Positions 1-9,714 of a DNA stretch of 64,000 nucleotides are shown in pieces (the first letter of the stretch is position 1; each line of letters opens with the position of its first letter). The notes beneath the pieces are model-generated. The model worked only from the letters and a program-made list of their open reading frames with translations. It did no database searches and had not been told where the DNA came from. The stretch spans positions 1-64,000 of the forward strand of contig NZ_JOIX01000036.1 of the NCBI RefSeq assembly GCF_000720175.1. The letters are read 5' to 3'. This stretch comes from Streptomyces sp. NRRL S-337. GTDB lineage: Bacteria > Actinomycetota > Actinomycetes > Streptomycetales > Streptomycetaceae. Made by a program: the position numbers and the translations under genes.

Positions 1-3000
1 CTCACCGAACACCGACGGGTCCGGAGACGTCGTGACCGACGTGGTCGTCGACGCCTGCGTCACCGTCTGCGTGTCCGTACCGCTGGAGCCGGTGAAGTTG
101 CTGTCACCGCTGTACGTCGCCGTGACGGTGTGCGTACCGACCGGCACCGCGCTGGTCGTGACGCTCGCCGTGCCCCCGGAGAGGGTGCCGGTCAGGGTCG
201 GGCCGCCCGTCACCACGAAGGTGACCGTGCCGGTGGGAGTGCCGGCGCCCGGGGACACCGGGGCGACCGTGGCCGTGAACGTCACCGGCTCACCGAACAC
301 CGACGGGTCCGGGGACGAGGTGACCGTCGTGGTCGTCGAGGCCTGGGTCACCGTCTGGGTGTCCGTACCGACGGAACCGGTGAAGTTGCCGTCACCGCTG
401 TACGTCGCCGTGACGGAGTAAGTCCCGGCGGTCACCAGCCCGTTGGTGCTGACACTGGCCGTGCCACCACTCAGTGTCCCGGTCAGACTCACGGTCGTGA
501 CACCGTCGGTGGCGACGAACGTGACCGTGCCGGTCGGCGTCCCCGCGCCCGGCGACACCGGCGCCACGGTCGCCGTGAACGTCACCGTCTGCCCGACCAC
601 GGACGGATCCGGCGACGAGGAGACCGACGTGGTCGTCGATGCCTGGGTCACGGTTTGGGTGTCCGTACCGCTGGAGCCGCTGAAGTTCCCGTCACCGCTG
701 TACGTCGCCGTGACGTTGCTGGTCCCGACCGGAATGGCACTGGTGGTGACACTTACCGTGCCTCCGGAGAGGGTGCCCGTGAGCGTCGGACCACCGGTGA
801 CCACGAAGGTGACCGTACCGGTCGGGGTACCCGCGCCCGGCGACACCGGGGCGACCGTGGCCGTCAAGGTCACCGGCTCACCGAACACCGAAGGGTCCGG
901 AGATGTCGTGACGGACGTGGTCGTCGATGCCTGGGTCACCGTCTGGGTGTCCGTACCGACGGAACCGGTGAAGTTGCCGTCACCGCTGTAGGTCGCGGTG
1001 ACCGAGTAAGTCCCGGCGGTCACCAGCCCGTTGGTGCTGACACTGGCCGTGCCACCACTCAGCGTCCCGGTCAGACTCACGGTCGTGACACCGTCGGTGG
1101 CGACGAACGTGACCGTACCGGTGGGCGTCCCCGCGCCCGGCGACACCGGCGCCACGGTCGCCGTGAACGTCACCGTCTGCCCGACCACGGACGGGTCCGG
1201 GGAGGAGGAGACCGACGTGGTCGTCGAGGCCGGGGTCACCGTCTGGGTGTCCGACCCGCTGGAACCGGTGAAGTTCCCGTCACCGCTGTACGTCGCCGTG
1301 ACGTTGCTGGTGCCGACCGGAATGGCACTGGTGGTGACGCTGGCCGTACCGCCCGAGAGCGTCGCCGTCAGCGTCGGACCACCGGCGACCACGAAGGTGA
1401 CCGTACCGGTCGGGGTACCCGCGCCCGGCGACACCGGGACGACGGTGGCCGTCAAGGTCACCGGCTGGCCGAAGACCGACGGGTCGGGAGAGGTGGTGAC
1501 CGTCGTGGTCGTCGCCGACACGCCCACGGTCTGGGTGTCCGTGCCAACGGAACCGGTGAAGTTGCCGTCGCCACTGTATGTCGCGGTGACCGAGTAAGTC
1601 CCGGCGATCACCAGGCCGTTGGTGCTGACGCTGACCGTGCCGCCGCTCAGCGTGCCGGTCAGGCTCACGGTGGTCACGCCGTTGGTCACGAGGAAGGTGA
1701 CCGTGCCGGTGGGGGTGCCCGCGCCGGGCGCGACGGGGGTGACCGTGGCCGTGAAGGTCACCGTCTGCCCGACCACGGACGGGTCCGGCGACGAGGAGAC
1801 CGTCGTGGTCGTCGATGCCTGGGTCACCGTTTGGGTGTCCGACCCGCTGGAGCCGATGAAGTTACCGTCACCGCTGTACGTCGCCGTGACGGTGTGCGTA
1901 CCGACCGGAATGGCACTGGTAGTGACACTCGCCGTACCGCCCGAGAGCGTCGCCGTCAGCGTCGGACCACCGGCGACCACGAACGTGACCGTACCTGTCG
2001 GGGTACCCGCGCCCGGCGACACCGGCGCGACCGTGGCCGTCAAGGTCACCGGCTGGCCGAAGACCGACGGGTCGGGGGATGAGGTGACCGTCGTGGTGGT
2101 GGAGGCCTGGGTGACGGTCTGGGTGTCCGTGCCGACCGATCCGGTGTAGTTGCCGTCACCGCTGTAGGTCGCGGTGACCGAGTAAGTCCCGGTGGTCACC
2201 AGGCCGTTGGTGCTGACACTGACCGTGCCGCCGCTCAGCGTGCCGGTCAGGCTCACGGTGGTCACGCCGTTGGTCACGAGGAAGGTGACCGTACCCGTCG
2301 GGGTGCCCGAACCCGGGGACACCGGGGTGACCGTGGCCGTGAAGGTCACCGTCTGCCCGACCACTGACGGGTCCGGGGAGGAGGAGACCGTCGTGCTTGT
2401 CGAGGCCGGGGTGACCGTCTGGGTGTCGGTGTCGCTGGAGCCGGTGAAGTTGGCGTCGCCCGCGTAGGTCGCGGTGACGGTGTAAACGCCCGTGGTCACC
2501 AGCCCGTTGGTGGTGACGGTCGCGACGCCGGCGCCGTCCAGGGTGCCGGTGAGGTTCACCGTGGTGACCCCGTTGGTGACGGTGAACGCGACGGTGCCGG
2601 TCGGGACGCCGCCGCCGGGGGCCACCGCGCCCACGAAGGCGGTGAAGGTGACCTGCTGTCCGGTCACGGAGGGGTCGGGGAAGGAGGTGACCGTGGTGGT
2701 GGTCGCTGCCTTGTTCACGGTCTGGGTGTCGGTGCCGCTGGAGCCGGTGAAGTTGGCGTCACCGCTGTAGGTCGCCGTGACGGTGTGCGTACCGACGGTC
2801 AGTGAGCTGGTCGTGACGGTCGCCGTACCCGCCACGACCAGCGCCGTCAGGGTGCCGCCCCCGCCGCCTCCGATGACGAAGGTGACCGTGCCTGTGGGTG
2901 TGCCCGCGCCCGGGGACACGGGCGCGACCGTGGCCGTGAAGGTGACCGTCTGCCCGGAGAGCGACGGGTCCGGGGACGAGGAGACGACCGTGGTCGTCGA

Positions 3001-4060
3001 CGCCTGGGTCACCGTCTGGGTGTCCGACCCGCTGGTGCCCGCACCCGGGGGGACCGGCGCGACGGTGGCCGTGAAGCTGACCGGCTGGCCGACGACGGAC
3101 GGGTCCGGGGACGAAGTGACCGTCGTGGTGGTCGACGCCTGGTTCACGGTCTGGGTGTCGGTGCCGCTGGAACCGGTGAAGTTGGCGTCACCGCTGTAGG
3201 TCGCCGTGACGGTGTGCGTACCGGCGGTCAGTGTGCTGGTCGTGACGGTCGCCGTACCCGCCACGACCGGCGCCGTCAGGGTGCCGCCCCCACCGCCCCC
3301 GATGACGAAGGTGACCGTGCCCGTCGGGGTGCCCGCGCCCGGGGACACGGGCGCGACCGTGGCGGTGAAGGTGACCGTCTGCCCGGAGAGCGACGGGTCC
3401 GGGGACGAGGAGACGACCGTGGTCGTCGACGCCTGGGTCACCGTCTGGGTGTCCGACCCGCTGCGGCGCCGTCAGCGTCGGGCCGCCCGAGATGACGAAG
3501 GTGACCGTCCCGGTCGGAGTGCCCGCACCCGGGGAGACCGGCGCCACGGTGGCTGTGAAGCTGACCGGCTGACCGACGACGGACGGGTCCGGAGACGAAG
3601 TGACCGTCGTGGTCGTCGAGGCCTTGTTGACGGTCTGCGTGTCGGTGCCGCTGGAGCCGTTGAAGTTGCCGTCGCCGCTGTAGGTGGCGGTGACCGTGTG
3701 CGAGCCGACACTGAGACTGCTGGTGGTCACGCTCGCCGTACCGCCCACCAACGGCGCCGTCAGCGTCGGTCCGCCCGAGATGACGAAGGTGACCGTCCCG
3801 GTCGGAGTGCCCGCACCCGGGGAGACCGGCGCCACGGTGGCCGTGAAGCTGACCGGCTGACCGACGACGGACGGATCCGGAGACGAAGTGACCGTCGTGG
3901 TCGTCGAAGCCTTGTTGACGAGCTGGGTATCGGTGCCGCTGGAGCCGTTGAAGTTGCCGTCGCCGCTGTAGGTGGCGGTGACCGTGTGCGAGCCGACGCC
4001 GAGGCTGCTGGTGGTCACGCTCGCCGTACCGCCCACCAACGGCGCCGTCAGCGTCGGACC
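1..4060 (-). repeat. Tandem Ig-domain repeats in alternating A/B dimers
   Basis: Unit landmarks (the gGGACACCGG box) fall at about 253, 549, 841, 1141, 1433, 2018 and 2310. Spacings alternate between about 292 and 299 bases, so two unit types alternate with a dimer period of about 590 bases. One type has a longer loop encoding an STNGLVTAGTYSV-like segment; the other has STSAVPVGTHTV. Units between 3200 and 4060 are a third, shorter subtype containing VISGGPTLTAPLVGGTAS. Confidence 0.8.
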
Positions 4061-4748
4061 GCGTGTGCGAGCCGACGCCGAGGCTGCTGGTGGTCACGCT
4101 CGCCGTACCGCCCACCAACGGCGCCGTCAGCGTCGGACCGGACGTGACCGTGGTGGTCGTCGACGCCGTGCCCTGGACGGTCTGGGTGTCGGTCCCGGAG
4201 GACGCCGCGTAGTTGGTGCTGCCGTTGTATGTGGCGGTGATGGGGTGGGTGCCGACGGTGAGGGTGTTGGTGGTGACGCTGGCGTTGCCGCCCACGAGCG
4301 GTGCCGTCAGGGTGCCGCCCCCGCCGCCTCCGATGACGAAGGTGACCGTGCCCGTCGGGGTGCCTCCGCCCGGCGCGACCGGCGCGACATGGGCGGTGAG
4401 GGTGACCGTCTGGCCGAAGAGCGAGGGGTCGGGGGACGAGGTGACCGTGGTGGTCGTGGAGGCCTGCACGACGGTGAGCGAGCCGAAACCGCTGGAGGGG
4501 GAGAAATTGACACTGCCGTTGTAGTTTGCCGTGACGGTGTGGAACCCGACGCTCACGTTGTTGACGGTGGCCGTCGCGGTGCCGCCGACGAGCGGCGCCG
4601 TCACGGTGGGCCCGCCGCTCACGGAGAAGGTGACGGTGCCGGTGGGTGTGCCCAGTCCGAGCGGGATCACGGTTGCGGTTAAGGTCACGGGTTGCCCGAA
4701 GACCGCCGGATTCGGCGCCGCGGACACCAACGTGAAGGTAAATGCCAT
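1..4748 (-). CDS. Bacterial Ig-like (Big_3_5-type) repeat protein, C-terminus outside window, frame broken twice
   Basis: Starts at ATG 4748 after a GAAGGG ribosome site and runs off the left edge. Each unit of about 97-100 residues carries SPDPSVVGQPV, TPTGTVTF and GTHTVTATYSGDGNF, the signature of group-3 bacterial Ig-like domains found in surface or secreted proteins. I count about 15 full or partial units. No signal peptide is visible: the chain begins MAFTFTLVSAAPNPAVFGQ. The frame is continuous from 4748 to about 4062, shifts by one base at a 79-base tandem duplication, continues to about 3475, and shifts again where a unit is partly missing. From there to base 1 the repeat frame is open. 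Near 4150 and 3045 parts of units are missing without loss of frame. This is either a recombining repeat gene that is now broken or an assembly artefact. It has essentially no internal Met. Family identity is strong; function (adhesion or structure) is inferred. Confidence 0.8.
3983..4140. repeat. 79-bp perfect tandem duplication that shifts the reading frame
   Basis: Bases 3983-4061 are repeated exactly at 4062-4140. Because 79 is not a multiple of three, the Ig-repeat frame moves by one base here. On the far side (4141) the sequence jumps directly to the end of another unit, so a unit is also partly missing. Confidence 0.9.
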
Positions 4749-5180
4749 GGTGCGGCCCTTCGATGGGTGTGTGGAGGGCGGCGGGCCGTTCGCCCCCACC
4801 TAGCCCGGAAGGCTGCGGTGAGCGACAACTTCCTGTACGCGGGGGTGGGCGGTCAGGGCAGCCGGCGTCCCGGACTGCCGCGTACCGGTGTCCTCCCCCG
4901 ACAGGTGGCAAACCGCCGATCGATAGCATCAGTAGGCGCGCCGTTCACTCGTACGCGCCATAGCCGCTCCCCCGTTTCCCCCGGATAGCGCAGCGCTCGG
5001 CGGCCGCGCGTCACGCACGGCGCACTCCGCGGGCGTGGACGGTTCGTGGACCACACCGGGGGCACATGCGGTCGGTACATTTCGTTGCCGGGGCCGCCCC
5101 CGGGCAACGAGGCGGGCCCCTCAGTCGGAAAGCTTCGGAACGCTTCGGAAAGGTTCTGAGAGGTTCTGAGAGGTGACGCC
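4749..5180. other. Intergenic region with two decamer tandem duplications
   Basis: No convincing gene. It should hold the promoters of the Ig-repeat gene (leftward) and the acetyltransferase (rightward). Just before the acetyltransferase, a decamer ending GCTTCGGAA occurs at 5131-5140 and 5141-5150, and AGGTTCTGAG occurs at 5151-5160 and 5161-5170, directly abutting the AGGTGA ribosome site. Confidence 0.6.
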
Positions 5181-5726
5181 ATGACCGAAAGCACTCCCGT
5201 GCCCTCGCCCGGCGCGATACCGGGCGGCCTGACGCTGCGCCATCCCGTACCGTCGGACCACCCGCGCCTCCAGGTGGCGCTGGCCGACTGGTGGGGCGGC
5301 CTGGGCGGTGAAGCGGGCGCGCTGCAGCGGAAGTTGCTCGTGCCGCGTCTCTTCCTGCAGCACTTCGCGGGCACCAGCTTCCTCGTCGAGCGCCCGGACC
5401 GGACCCTGCACGCGTTCCTGATCGGCTTGCTGTCCCAGACGGATCCGCGGACCGCGTACATCCACTTCGTGGGAATCTGCCCGGACGGCAGACGGGACGG
5501 CCTCGGCAGGGCGCTCTACGAACGGTTCTTCGCGCTGGCCAGGGAGGCCGGCCGCAGTCAGGTCCGCTGCATCACCAGCCCCAACAACCGCGACTCCGTG
5601 GCGTACCACACCCGCCTGGGCTTCCGCCTGGAGCCGGGCGACCACCTCGACGAGCACGGCACACCGGTGCACGTGGATTACGACGGGCCGGGGCTGGACC
5701 GGGTCTCGTTCGTGCGGGAGCTGTAA
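5181..5726 (+). CDS. GNAT-family N-acetyltransferase
   Basis: A 181-residue protein with the GNAT acetyl-CoA-binding motif A (VGICPDGRRDGLGRALYERF, about residues 94-113, carrying the RxxGxG-type turn) followed by the typical motif B region around NNRDSVAYHTRLGFRLEPG. Family members transfer acetyl from acetyl-CoA to an amine; the substrate cannot be told from sequence. ATG 5181 follows GAGAGGTGACGCC. Monocistronic, with a hairpin just downstream that it shares with the converging gene. Confidence 0.85.
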   Translation: MTESTPVPSPGAIPGGLTLRHPVPSDHPRLQVALADWWGGLGGEAGALQRKLLVPRLFLQHFAGTSFLVERPDRTLHAFLIGLLSQTDPRTAYIHFVGICPDGRRDGLGRALYERFFALAREAGRSQVRCITSPNNRDSVAYHTRLGFRLEPGDHLDEHGTPVHVDYDGPGLDRVSFVREL

Positions 5727-5776
5727 CGGGCACCGTCCGCCCGGGCGACGACCCACCTGCCCCGGCCGGTACCGGT

Positions 5777-5798
5777 CCGGGCCACCTGGGTGGCCCGG
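5777..5798. terminator. Bidirectional hairpin terminator
   Basis: Perfect 10-bp arms at 5777-5786 and 5789-5798 lie between the converging acetyltransferase and SUKH-like genes. There is no U-tract, as is usual in Streptomyces. Confidence 0.65.
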
Positions 5799-5810
5799 CG
5801 CAAGGACCGT

Positions 5811-6356
5811 TCAGAGGCGGGGCACTTCAAGGAGTTCGAGGCTCTCGATGACGAGGTCGGCGGCGTCCTTCTCCCCCACGCTCAGCAGCCAGTCGGCGAA
5901 GCGCCAGCCGTGCTCCTCCATGGGGCTGCGGTCGTAGGTGGGGGGTGTGGGGCCGAAGTTCTGCTGGAGCCAGGTGTGATACGCCCGGCGGGTGGTGCGG
6001 TACTCCTCGCGGTCGGGGGCGGGTTCGCCGGAATCCTCGTCTAGGAGGTCCCAGAAGAGCTCCCGGAGGTCGTGCGCGGTGATGTAGAGGTCACCTTCGT
6101 CACCGAGGAAGAGGACGGGGAGGGTGGGGAGGTCGGCGCGGTCGTCGCAGCGCCACAGGGCGTACCGGGAACCGGACGTGGTGGCCTGGGCGAAGGCGAG
6201 GACCCGGTCCTCGAACTCCGGGTTGTCCGGGTCGGTCCAGCCCACGCCGTGGTGGAACGGGCGCAGTTCGAAGCCTGGTGAGTAGAAATCCGTGCAGGTG
6301 TCGTCGAATGCCTTGAGCAGGTTCAGCTCGGGTATCGGCGAGTATGCGTCGCTCAT
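5811..6356 (-). CDS. Hypothetical protein, possibly SUKH (SMI1/KNR4)-like
   Basis: A 181-residue acidic, soluble protein starting at ATG 6356. The central stretch (LAFAQATTSGSRYALWRCDD, then LPVLFLGDEGDLYITAHDLREL) has the layout of SUKH-superfamily proteins: an aromatic/Trp strand, then a LP-V-hLGdeG strand and an acidic helix. Many SUKH proteins are immunity proteins to secreted nucleases, but no toxin gene is next to it here, so the immunity role is only a possibility. The family assignment is tentative. No signal peptide or membrane segment is seen. Confidence 0.6.
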   Translation of the reverse strand: MSDAYSPIPELNLLKAFDDTCTDFYSPGFELRPFHHGVGWTDPDNPEFEDRVLAFAQATTSGSRYALWRCDDRADLPTLPVLFLGDEGDLYITAHDLRELFWDLLDEDSGEPAPDREEYRTTRRAYHTWLQQNFGPTPPTYDRSPMEEHGWRFADWLLSVGEKDAADLVIESLELLEVPRL

Positions 6357-6427
6357 GGGGTCAGGTCACCTGGGGCAGGGGTGGGTGGATGAGTGGGTGA
6401 GGAAGTGGGTGGGTGGGTGACGTGAGC

Positions 6428-7852
6428 CTATGCCTCCGGGGTCGGTGGCAGGGCTCTGATCAATGCCTCCAAGGCGCCGTTGAAGGCGTGCTCCGGTGGA
6501 GTGCCGTAAGCGACGACCAGGGCGTCTCGGGGGGTGTCGGGGGCGGTGGGGGCGTGGAAGCGGGTGAGGCCCTCCAGGGCGAGGCCCTGCCAGCGGGCGG
6601 CCTGGACGATGGACTGCTCGGTGCCGGGCGGGAGTTCGAGGACGGCGTGCAGGCCGGCGGCGATGCCGGAGGCGTGGACGTGCGGCGCCCGCTCGGCGAG
6701 GGCCGTGACGAGCTGGTCGCGGCGGCGCCGGTAGCGCAGCCGCATGCCGCGCAGGTGCCGGTCGTAGGCGCCGGAGGAGAGGAACTCGGCGAGGGTGAGC
6801 TGTTCCAGCTGGCCGGACGGCCATTCGCCGGCGCGTTTGACGGCCAGCAGCGGGTCGACGAGGCGGTCCGGCAGCACCATCCAGGCCAGCCGCAGGGCGG
6901 GGGCCAGGCTCTTGCTGGCGGTGCCCAGGTAGACGACGTGGTCGGGGTCGAGGCCCTGGAGGGCGCCGACGGGCTGCCGGTCGTAGCGGAACTCGCCGTC
7001 GTAGTCGTCCTCCAGGACGTAACCGCCGGTCGCCCGCGCCCAGTTGACGGCGGCGGCGCGGCGGTCGGGGTGCAGGGGGACGCCGGTGGGGAACTGGTGG
7101 GCGGGGGTGAGCAGCGCCGCGCGGACGTCGTCGAGCCCGGCCAGGTCCTCGGTGCGGGCGCCGTGCGCGTCGACGACGAGCGGGACGGTGCGCAGTCCGG
7201 CGCGGGTGATGACGTCGCGGTGGAAGTCCAGCCCGTACGACTCGACGGCCACCCGGCCGGTGCCCAGGGTGCGGGCGAGCAGCGCCAGGCCCTGCATGAA
7301 GCCGGTGCAGACGACGATCCGGTCGGGGTCGGCGCGGACCCCGCGGGCCCGGGCGAGGTAGTCGGCGAGGACGGTGCGCAGTTCGGGGCGGCCGGCCGGG
7401 TCGCCGTAGCCGAACGCCTCGCTGGGGGCGGCGGTCAGCGCACGGCGGGCGGCGGCGAGCCAGGCGGTGCGGGGGAAGGCGGAGACGTCCGGGGTGCCCG
7501 GGGTGAGGTCGAAGCGCGGCCGGCCGGGGCGGGTGGCCGGGCCGGGCGGGCGGCGGGCCCGGGCGGGGGCGGCCCCCAGCGGCTCGACGCGGTCGGCGAC
7601 CCGGGTGCCGGAGCCCTGGCGGGCGCTCAGCCAGCCCTCCGCGACGAGCTCGGCGTAGGCGTCGGCGACGGTGTTGCGGGCGATGCCGAGGTCGGCGGCG
7701 AGCGAGCGGGAGGAGGGCAGCCGGGTGCCGGGGGTCAGCCGGCCGGTCCGTACGGCGTCCCGCAGGGCGCCGATCAGGGCGGCCCGCAGCCCGCCGGGGC
7801 CGGTGAGGTCCAGGTGCAGGTCGCGACCGAAAGTGGCCCAGGAATCCGCCAT
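6428..7852 (-). CDS. MocR/PdxR-type regulator: GntR HTH fused to aminotransferase-like domain
   Basis: 474 residues. The N-terminal winged helix (about 10-80) contains GRLTPGTRLPSSRSLAADLG and ARNTVADAYAELVAEGWL, typical of GntR family DNA binding. A fold-type I aminotransferase domain follows, with EDDYDGEFRYDR and the PLP lysine in GTASKSLAPALRLAW. Such proteins sense PLP or an amine and regulate the adjacent divergent operon. Here that is the AhpD-like pair plus the PEP mutase-like gene, 47 bases away. A -10-like TATGGT lies 8 bases before the ATG, suggesting a leaderless mRNA. Closely related to the MocR gene at 10292. Confidence 0.9.
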   Translation of the reverse strand: MADSWATFGRDLHLDLTGPGGLRAALIGALRDAVRTGRLTPGTRLPSSRSLAADLGIARNTVADAYAELVAEGWLSARQGSGTRVADRVEPLGAAPARARRPPGPATRPGRPRFDLTPGTPDVSAFPRTAWLAAARRALTAAPSEAFGYGDPAGRPELRTVLADYLARARGVRADPDRIVVCTGFMQGLALLARTLGTGRVAVESYGLDFHRDVITRAGLRTVPLVVDAHGARTEDLAGLDDVRAALLTPAHQFPTGVPLHPDRRAAAVNWARATGGYVLEDDYDGEFRYDRQPVGALQGLDPDHVVYLGTASKSLAPALRLAWMVLPDRLVDPLLAVKRAGEWPSGQLEQLTLAEFLSSGAYDRHLRGMRLRYRRRRDQLVTALAERAPHVHASGIAAGLHAVLELPPGTEQSIVQAARWQGLALEGLTRFHAPTAPDTPRDALVVAYGTPPEHAFNGALEALIRALPPTPEA

Positions 7853-7860
7853 GGAAGTGG

Positions 7861-7866
7861 ACCATA
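7861..7866 (-). promoter_or_regulatory. Candidate -10 element of MocR gene 1 (leaderless)
   Basis: TATGGT on the minus strand, 8 bases before the ATG at 7852. It overlaps a direct repeat (ATGGCAC and ATGGTCC, 13 bases apart on the minus strand) that could be the MocR operator. No good -35 box is seen. Confidence 0.45.
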
Positions 7867-7886
7867 CCGGTGTGCCATTGCGGACG

Positions 7887-7892
7887 TAGCGT
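7887..7892 (+). promoter_or_regulatory. Candidate -10 element of AhpD-like gene 1 (leaderless)
   Basis: TAGCGT lies 7 bases upstream of the ATG at 7900, and no ribosome-binding site precedes that ATG. A start point on or next to the ATG is therefore likely. The absence of a -35 box fits activation by the divergent MocR regulator. Confidence 0.45.
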
Positions 7893-7899
7893 CGTGGTC

Positions 7900-8385
7900 A
7901 TGACGACGACATCGACGGAATCGACAGCATCGACGGGATCCCCCGGTCCCCGGATGCAGTGGGCCAAGCTCGCGCCCGAGGTCTACAAGGCCATGATCGC
8001 GCTGGACGCGGCGGCGAAGAAGGGCCTGGATCCGACGCTGGTCGAGCTGGTCAAGATCCGGGCGTCCCAGCTGAACAAGTGCGCGTTCTGCCTCGACATG
8101 CACATCAGGGACGCCCGCGGGGCCGGGGAGACCGAGGAGCGGATCTACCTGCTGAGCGCCTGGGCGGAGGCCGAGGAGTACTACACCGACAAGGAACGGG
8201 CGGCGCTGGCGCTGACCGAGGCCGTGACCGTTGTGACCGAGGGCTTTGTGCCGGACGAGGTGTACGAGCGGGCCGCGGCCCACTTCGAGGAGCCCGAGCT
8301 CGCCCAGCTCATCGCCCTGATCACCACCATCAACGCCTGGAACCGTTTCGGCGTGAGCACCCGCATGACCCCGGGGAGGGCCTGA
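7900..8385 (+). CDS. Carboxymuconolactone decarboxylase/AhpD-like protein 1
   Basis: 161 residues from ATG 7900; the in-frame GTG at 7870 would run through the -10 element and is less likely. The AhpD core motif is present at LNKCAFCLDMHIRDARGAG, with the CxxC pair and following His typical of alkylhydroperoxidase-like peroxidases. The N-terminal MTTTSTESTAS stretch is low complexity. Predicted cytosolic thiol peroxidase or a related reductase. First gene of a three-gene operon with a second AhpD-like protein and a PEP mutase-like enzyme, divergent from a MocR regulator. Confidence 0.88.
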   Translation: MTTTSTESTASTGSPGPRMQWAKLAPEVYKAMIALDAAAKKGLDPTLVELVKIRASQLNKCAFCLDMHIRDARGAGETEERIYLLSAWAEAEEYYTDKERAALALTEAVTVVTEGFVPDEVYERAAAHFEEPELAQLIALITTINAWNRFGVSTRMTPGRA

Positions 8386-8389
8386 ACCG

Positions 8390-8839
8390 ATGACCCAGCG
8401 GATGAAGTTCTGGGGCCGGCAGCCCGCGTTCTACCAGGCACAGCTGGCGCTCACCATGGCCGCCAAGAAGGGCCTGGGCGACCCGGTCCTGGCCGAGCTG
8501 GTGGTGCTGCGCGCCTCTCAGCTCAACCGGTGCGCGTTCTGCATCGACATGCATGTGAAGAACCTGCGGGAGGCCGGGGTGAGCCGGCAGCGGATCGATC
8601 TGCTGCCGGCGTGGGAGGAGGCGGGCGACCTCTACTCGGCGCGTGAACGGGCCGCGCTGGCGTTCGCCGAGGCCGTCACCGTGCTGACCGAAGGACACGT
8701 CCCGGACGAGGTGTACGAGCGGGCCGCGGCCCACTTCGACGAGCGTGAACTGGCCCATCTGCTCGCGGTGATCGTCGCGATCAACAACTGGAACCGGGTC
8801 AACGTCACGGTCCGCCAGCCGGCGGGGTCCGAGCTGTGA
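8390..8839 (+). CDS. Carboxymuconolactone decarboxylase/AhpD-like protein 2
   Basis: 149 residues. CxxC motif in LNRCAFCIDMHVKNLREAG. Strongly similar to the preceding gene along its whole length (shared VPDEVYERAAAHF), so the two are a tandem duplication. ATG 8390 lies 9 bases after GGGGAGGG, which is inside the end of the preceding gene. The TGA stop overlaps the GTG of the next gene, indicating translational coupling. Probably a redox or antioxidant protein that could form hetero-oligomers with its neighbour. Confidence 0.88.
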   Translation: MTQRMKFWGRQPAFYQAQLALTMAAKKGLGDPVLAELVVLRASQLNRCAFCIDMHVKNLREAGVSRQRIDLLPAWEEAGDLYSARERAALAFAEAVTVLTEGHVPDEVYERAAAHFDERELAHLLAVIVAINNWNRVNVTVRQPAGSEL

Positions 8840-9579
8840 GCGCCGCCGCGACGCTGCGCGCGCTGCACCACGGCCCGCGGCTGCCGCTGGTCCTGCCCGG
8901 CCCGTGGGACGCGGCCGCCGCCCGGGTCTTCGCGGACGCCGGCTTCCCGGCGCTGGCCACCCCCAGCGCGGGCATCGCCGCCTCCCTGGGCCACGAGGAC
9001 GGCCGGACGCCGCCGGCGGAGATGTTCGCCGCGATCGCCCGGATCGTGCGGGCCGTGGACGTGCCCGTCACGGCGGACGTGGAGGCCGGGTACGGGCTGT
9101 CCGCGAAGGAACTGGTCGGCCGGCTGCTGGACGCCGGGGCGGTCGGCTGCAACCTGGAGGACACCGACCATGCCACCGGGGCCCTGCGCGACGCCGAAGA
9201 GCAGGCAGCCTGGCTGGCGGAGGTGCGGGCCGAGGCCGGTGACGCGCTGGTGATCAACGCGCGGATCGACACGTATCTGCGCGGTGTCGAGGGCGAGCGG
9301 GAGACGGCGGAGACGGTGCGCCGCGGTCTGCTCTACGCGGCGGCGGGCGCCGACTGTGTCTACCCGATCCTCGCGCCGCCCGCGCTGCTGTCCGCGCTGG
9401 CCACCGCCGTCGGCCGCCCGGTGAACGCCCTCGCGGTGCCCGGCGGGCCCACCCCGGAGGAGCTGGGCGCGCTGGGCGCGGCCCGGATCACCTTCGGCGG
9501 CGGGCTGCAGCATGCGGCGATGGCGACGCTGGCGGAGGTGGCCGAGCGGCTGCGGGGCGGGCGGCCCGCGGAGGGCTAG
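8836..9579 (+). CDS. Isocitrate lyase/PEP mutase-superfamily protein
   Basis: 247 residues, GTG start 8836 overlapping the upstream stop by 4 bases. A TIM-barrel of the PEP mutase/isocitrate lyase superfamily: metal-binding DVEAGYG (residues about 80), CNLEDTDHATG, and VINARIDTYLRG with the arginine and acidic residues of the family. Members cleave or form C-C or C-P bonds in 2-oxoacids (for example methylisocitrate or oxaloacetate). The KKCGH catalytic loop of isocitrate lyase is not seen, so the exact reaction is open. It ends an operon with two AhpD-like proteins under apparent MocR control. Confidence 0.85.
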   Translation: MSAAATLRALHHGPRLPLVLPGPWDAAAARVFADAGFPALATPSAGIAASLGHEDGRTPPAEMFAAIARIVRAVDVPVTADVEAGYGLSAKELVGRLLDAGAVGCNLEDTDHATGALRDAEEQAAWLAEVRAEAGDALVINARIDTYLRGVEGERETAETVRRGLLYAAAGADCVYPILAPPALLSALATAVGRPVNALAVPGGPTPEELGALGAARITFGGGLQHAAMATLAEVAERLRGGRPAEG

Positions 9580-9617
9580 CCGGCACGGACGGGACGCGGC
9601 CGCCCGGGGGACGCGGT

Positions 9618-9646
9618 GGGGCGGGTGTACAGGGGTCGCCCGCCCC
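9618..9646. terminator. Hairpin between converging operons
   Basis: GGGGCGGG (9618-9625) pairs with CCCGCCCC (9639-9646). It lies in a C-rich, repetitive spacer between the PEP mutase-like gene and the converging third AhpD-like gene. Confidence 0.45.
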
Positions 9647-9714
9647 GCCCCGCACGGCCCCACGTGCCCCCGCGCGTCCCCACGTCTCCCCGCGCGGCCC
9701 CATCTGTCCCCGCG

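Noticed and set aside
130..2082. A 650-codon open frame on the + strand
   Set aside because: Antisense shadow of the high-GC Ig-repeat gene; it is arginine-rich and has no domain.
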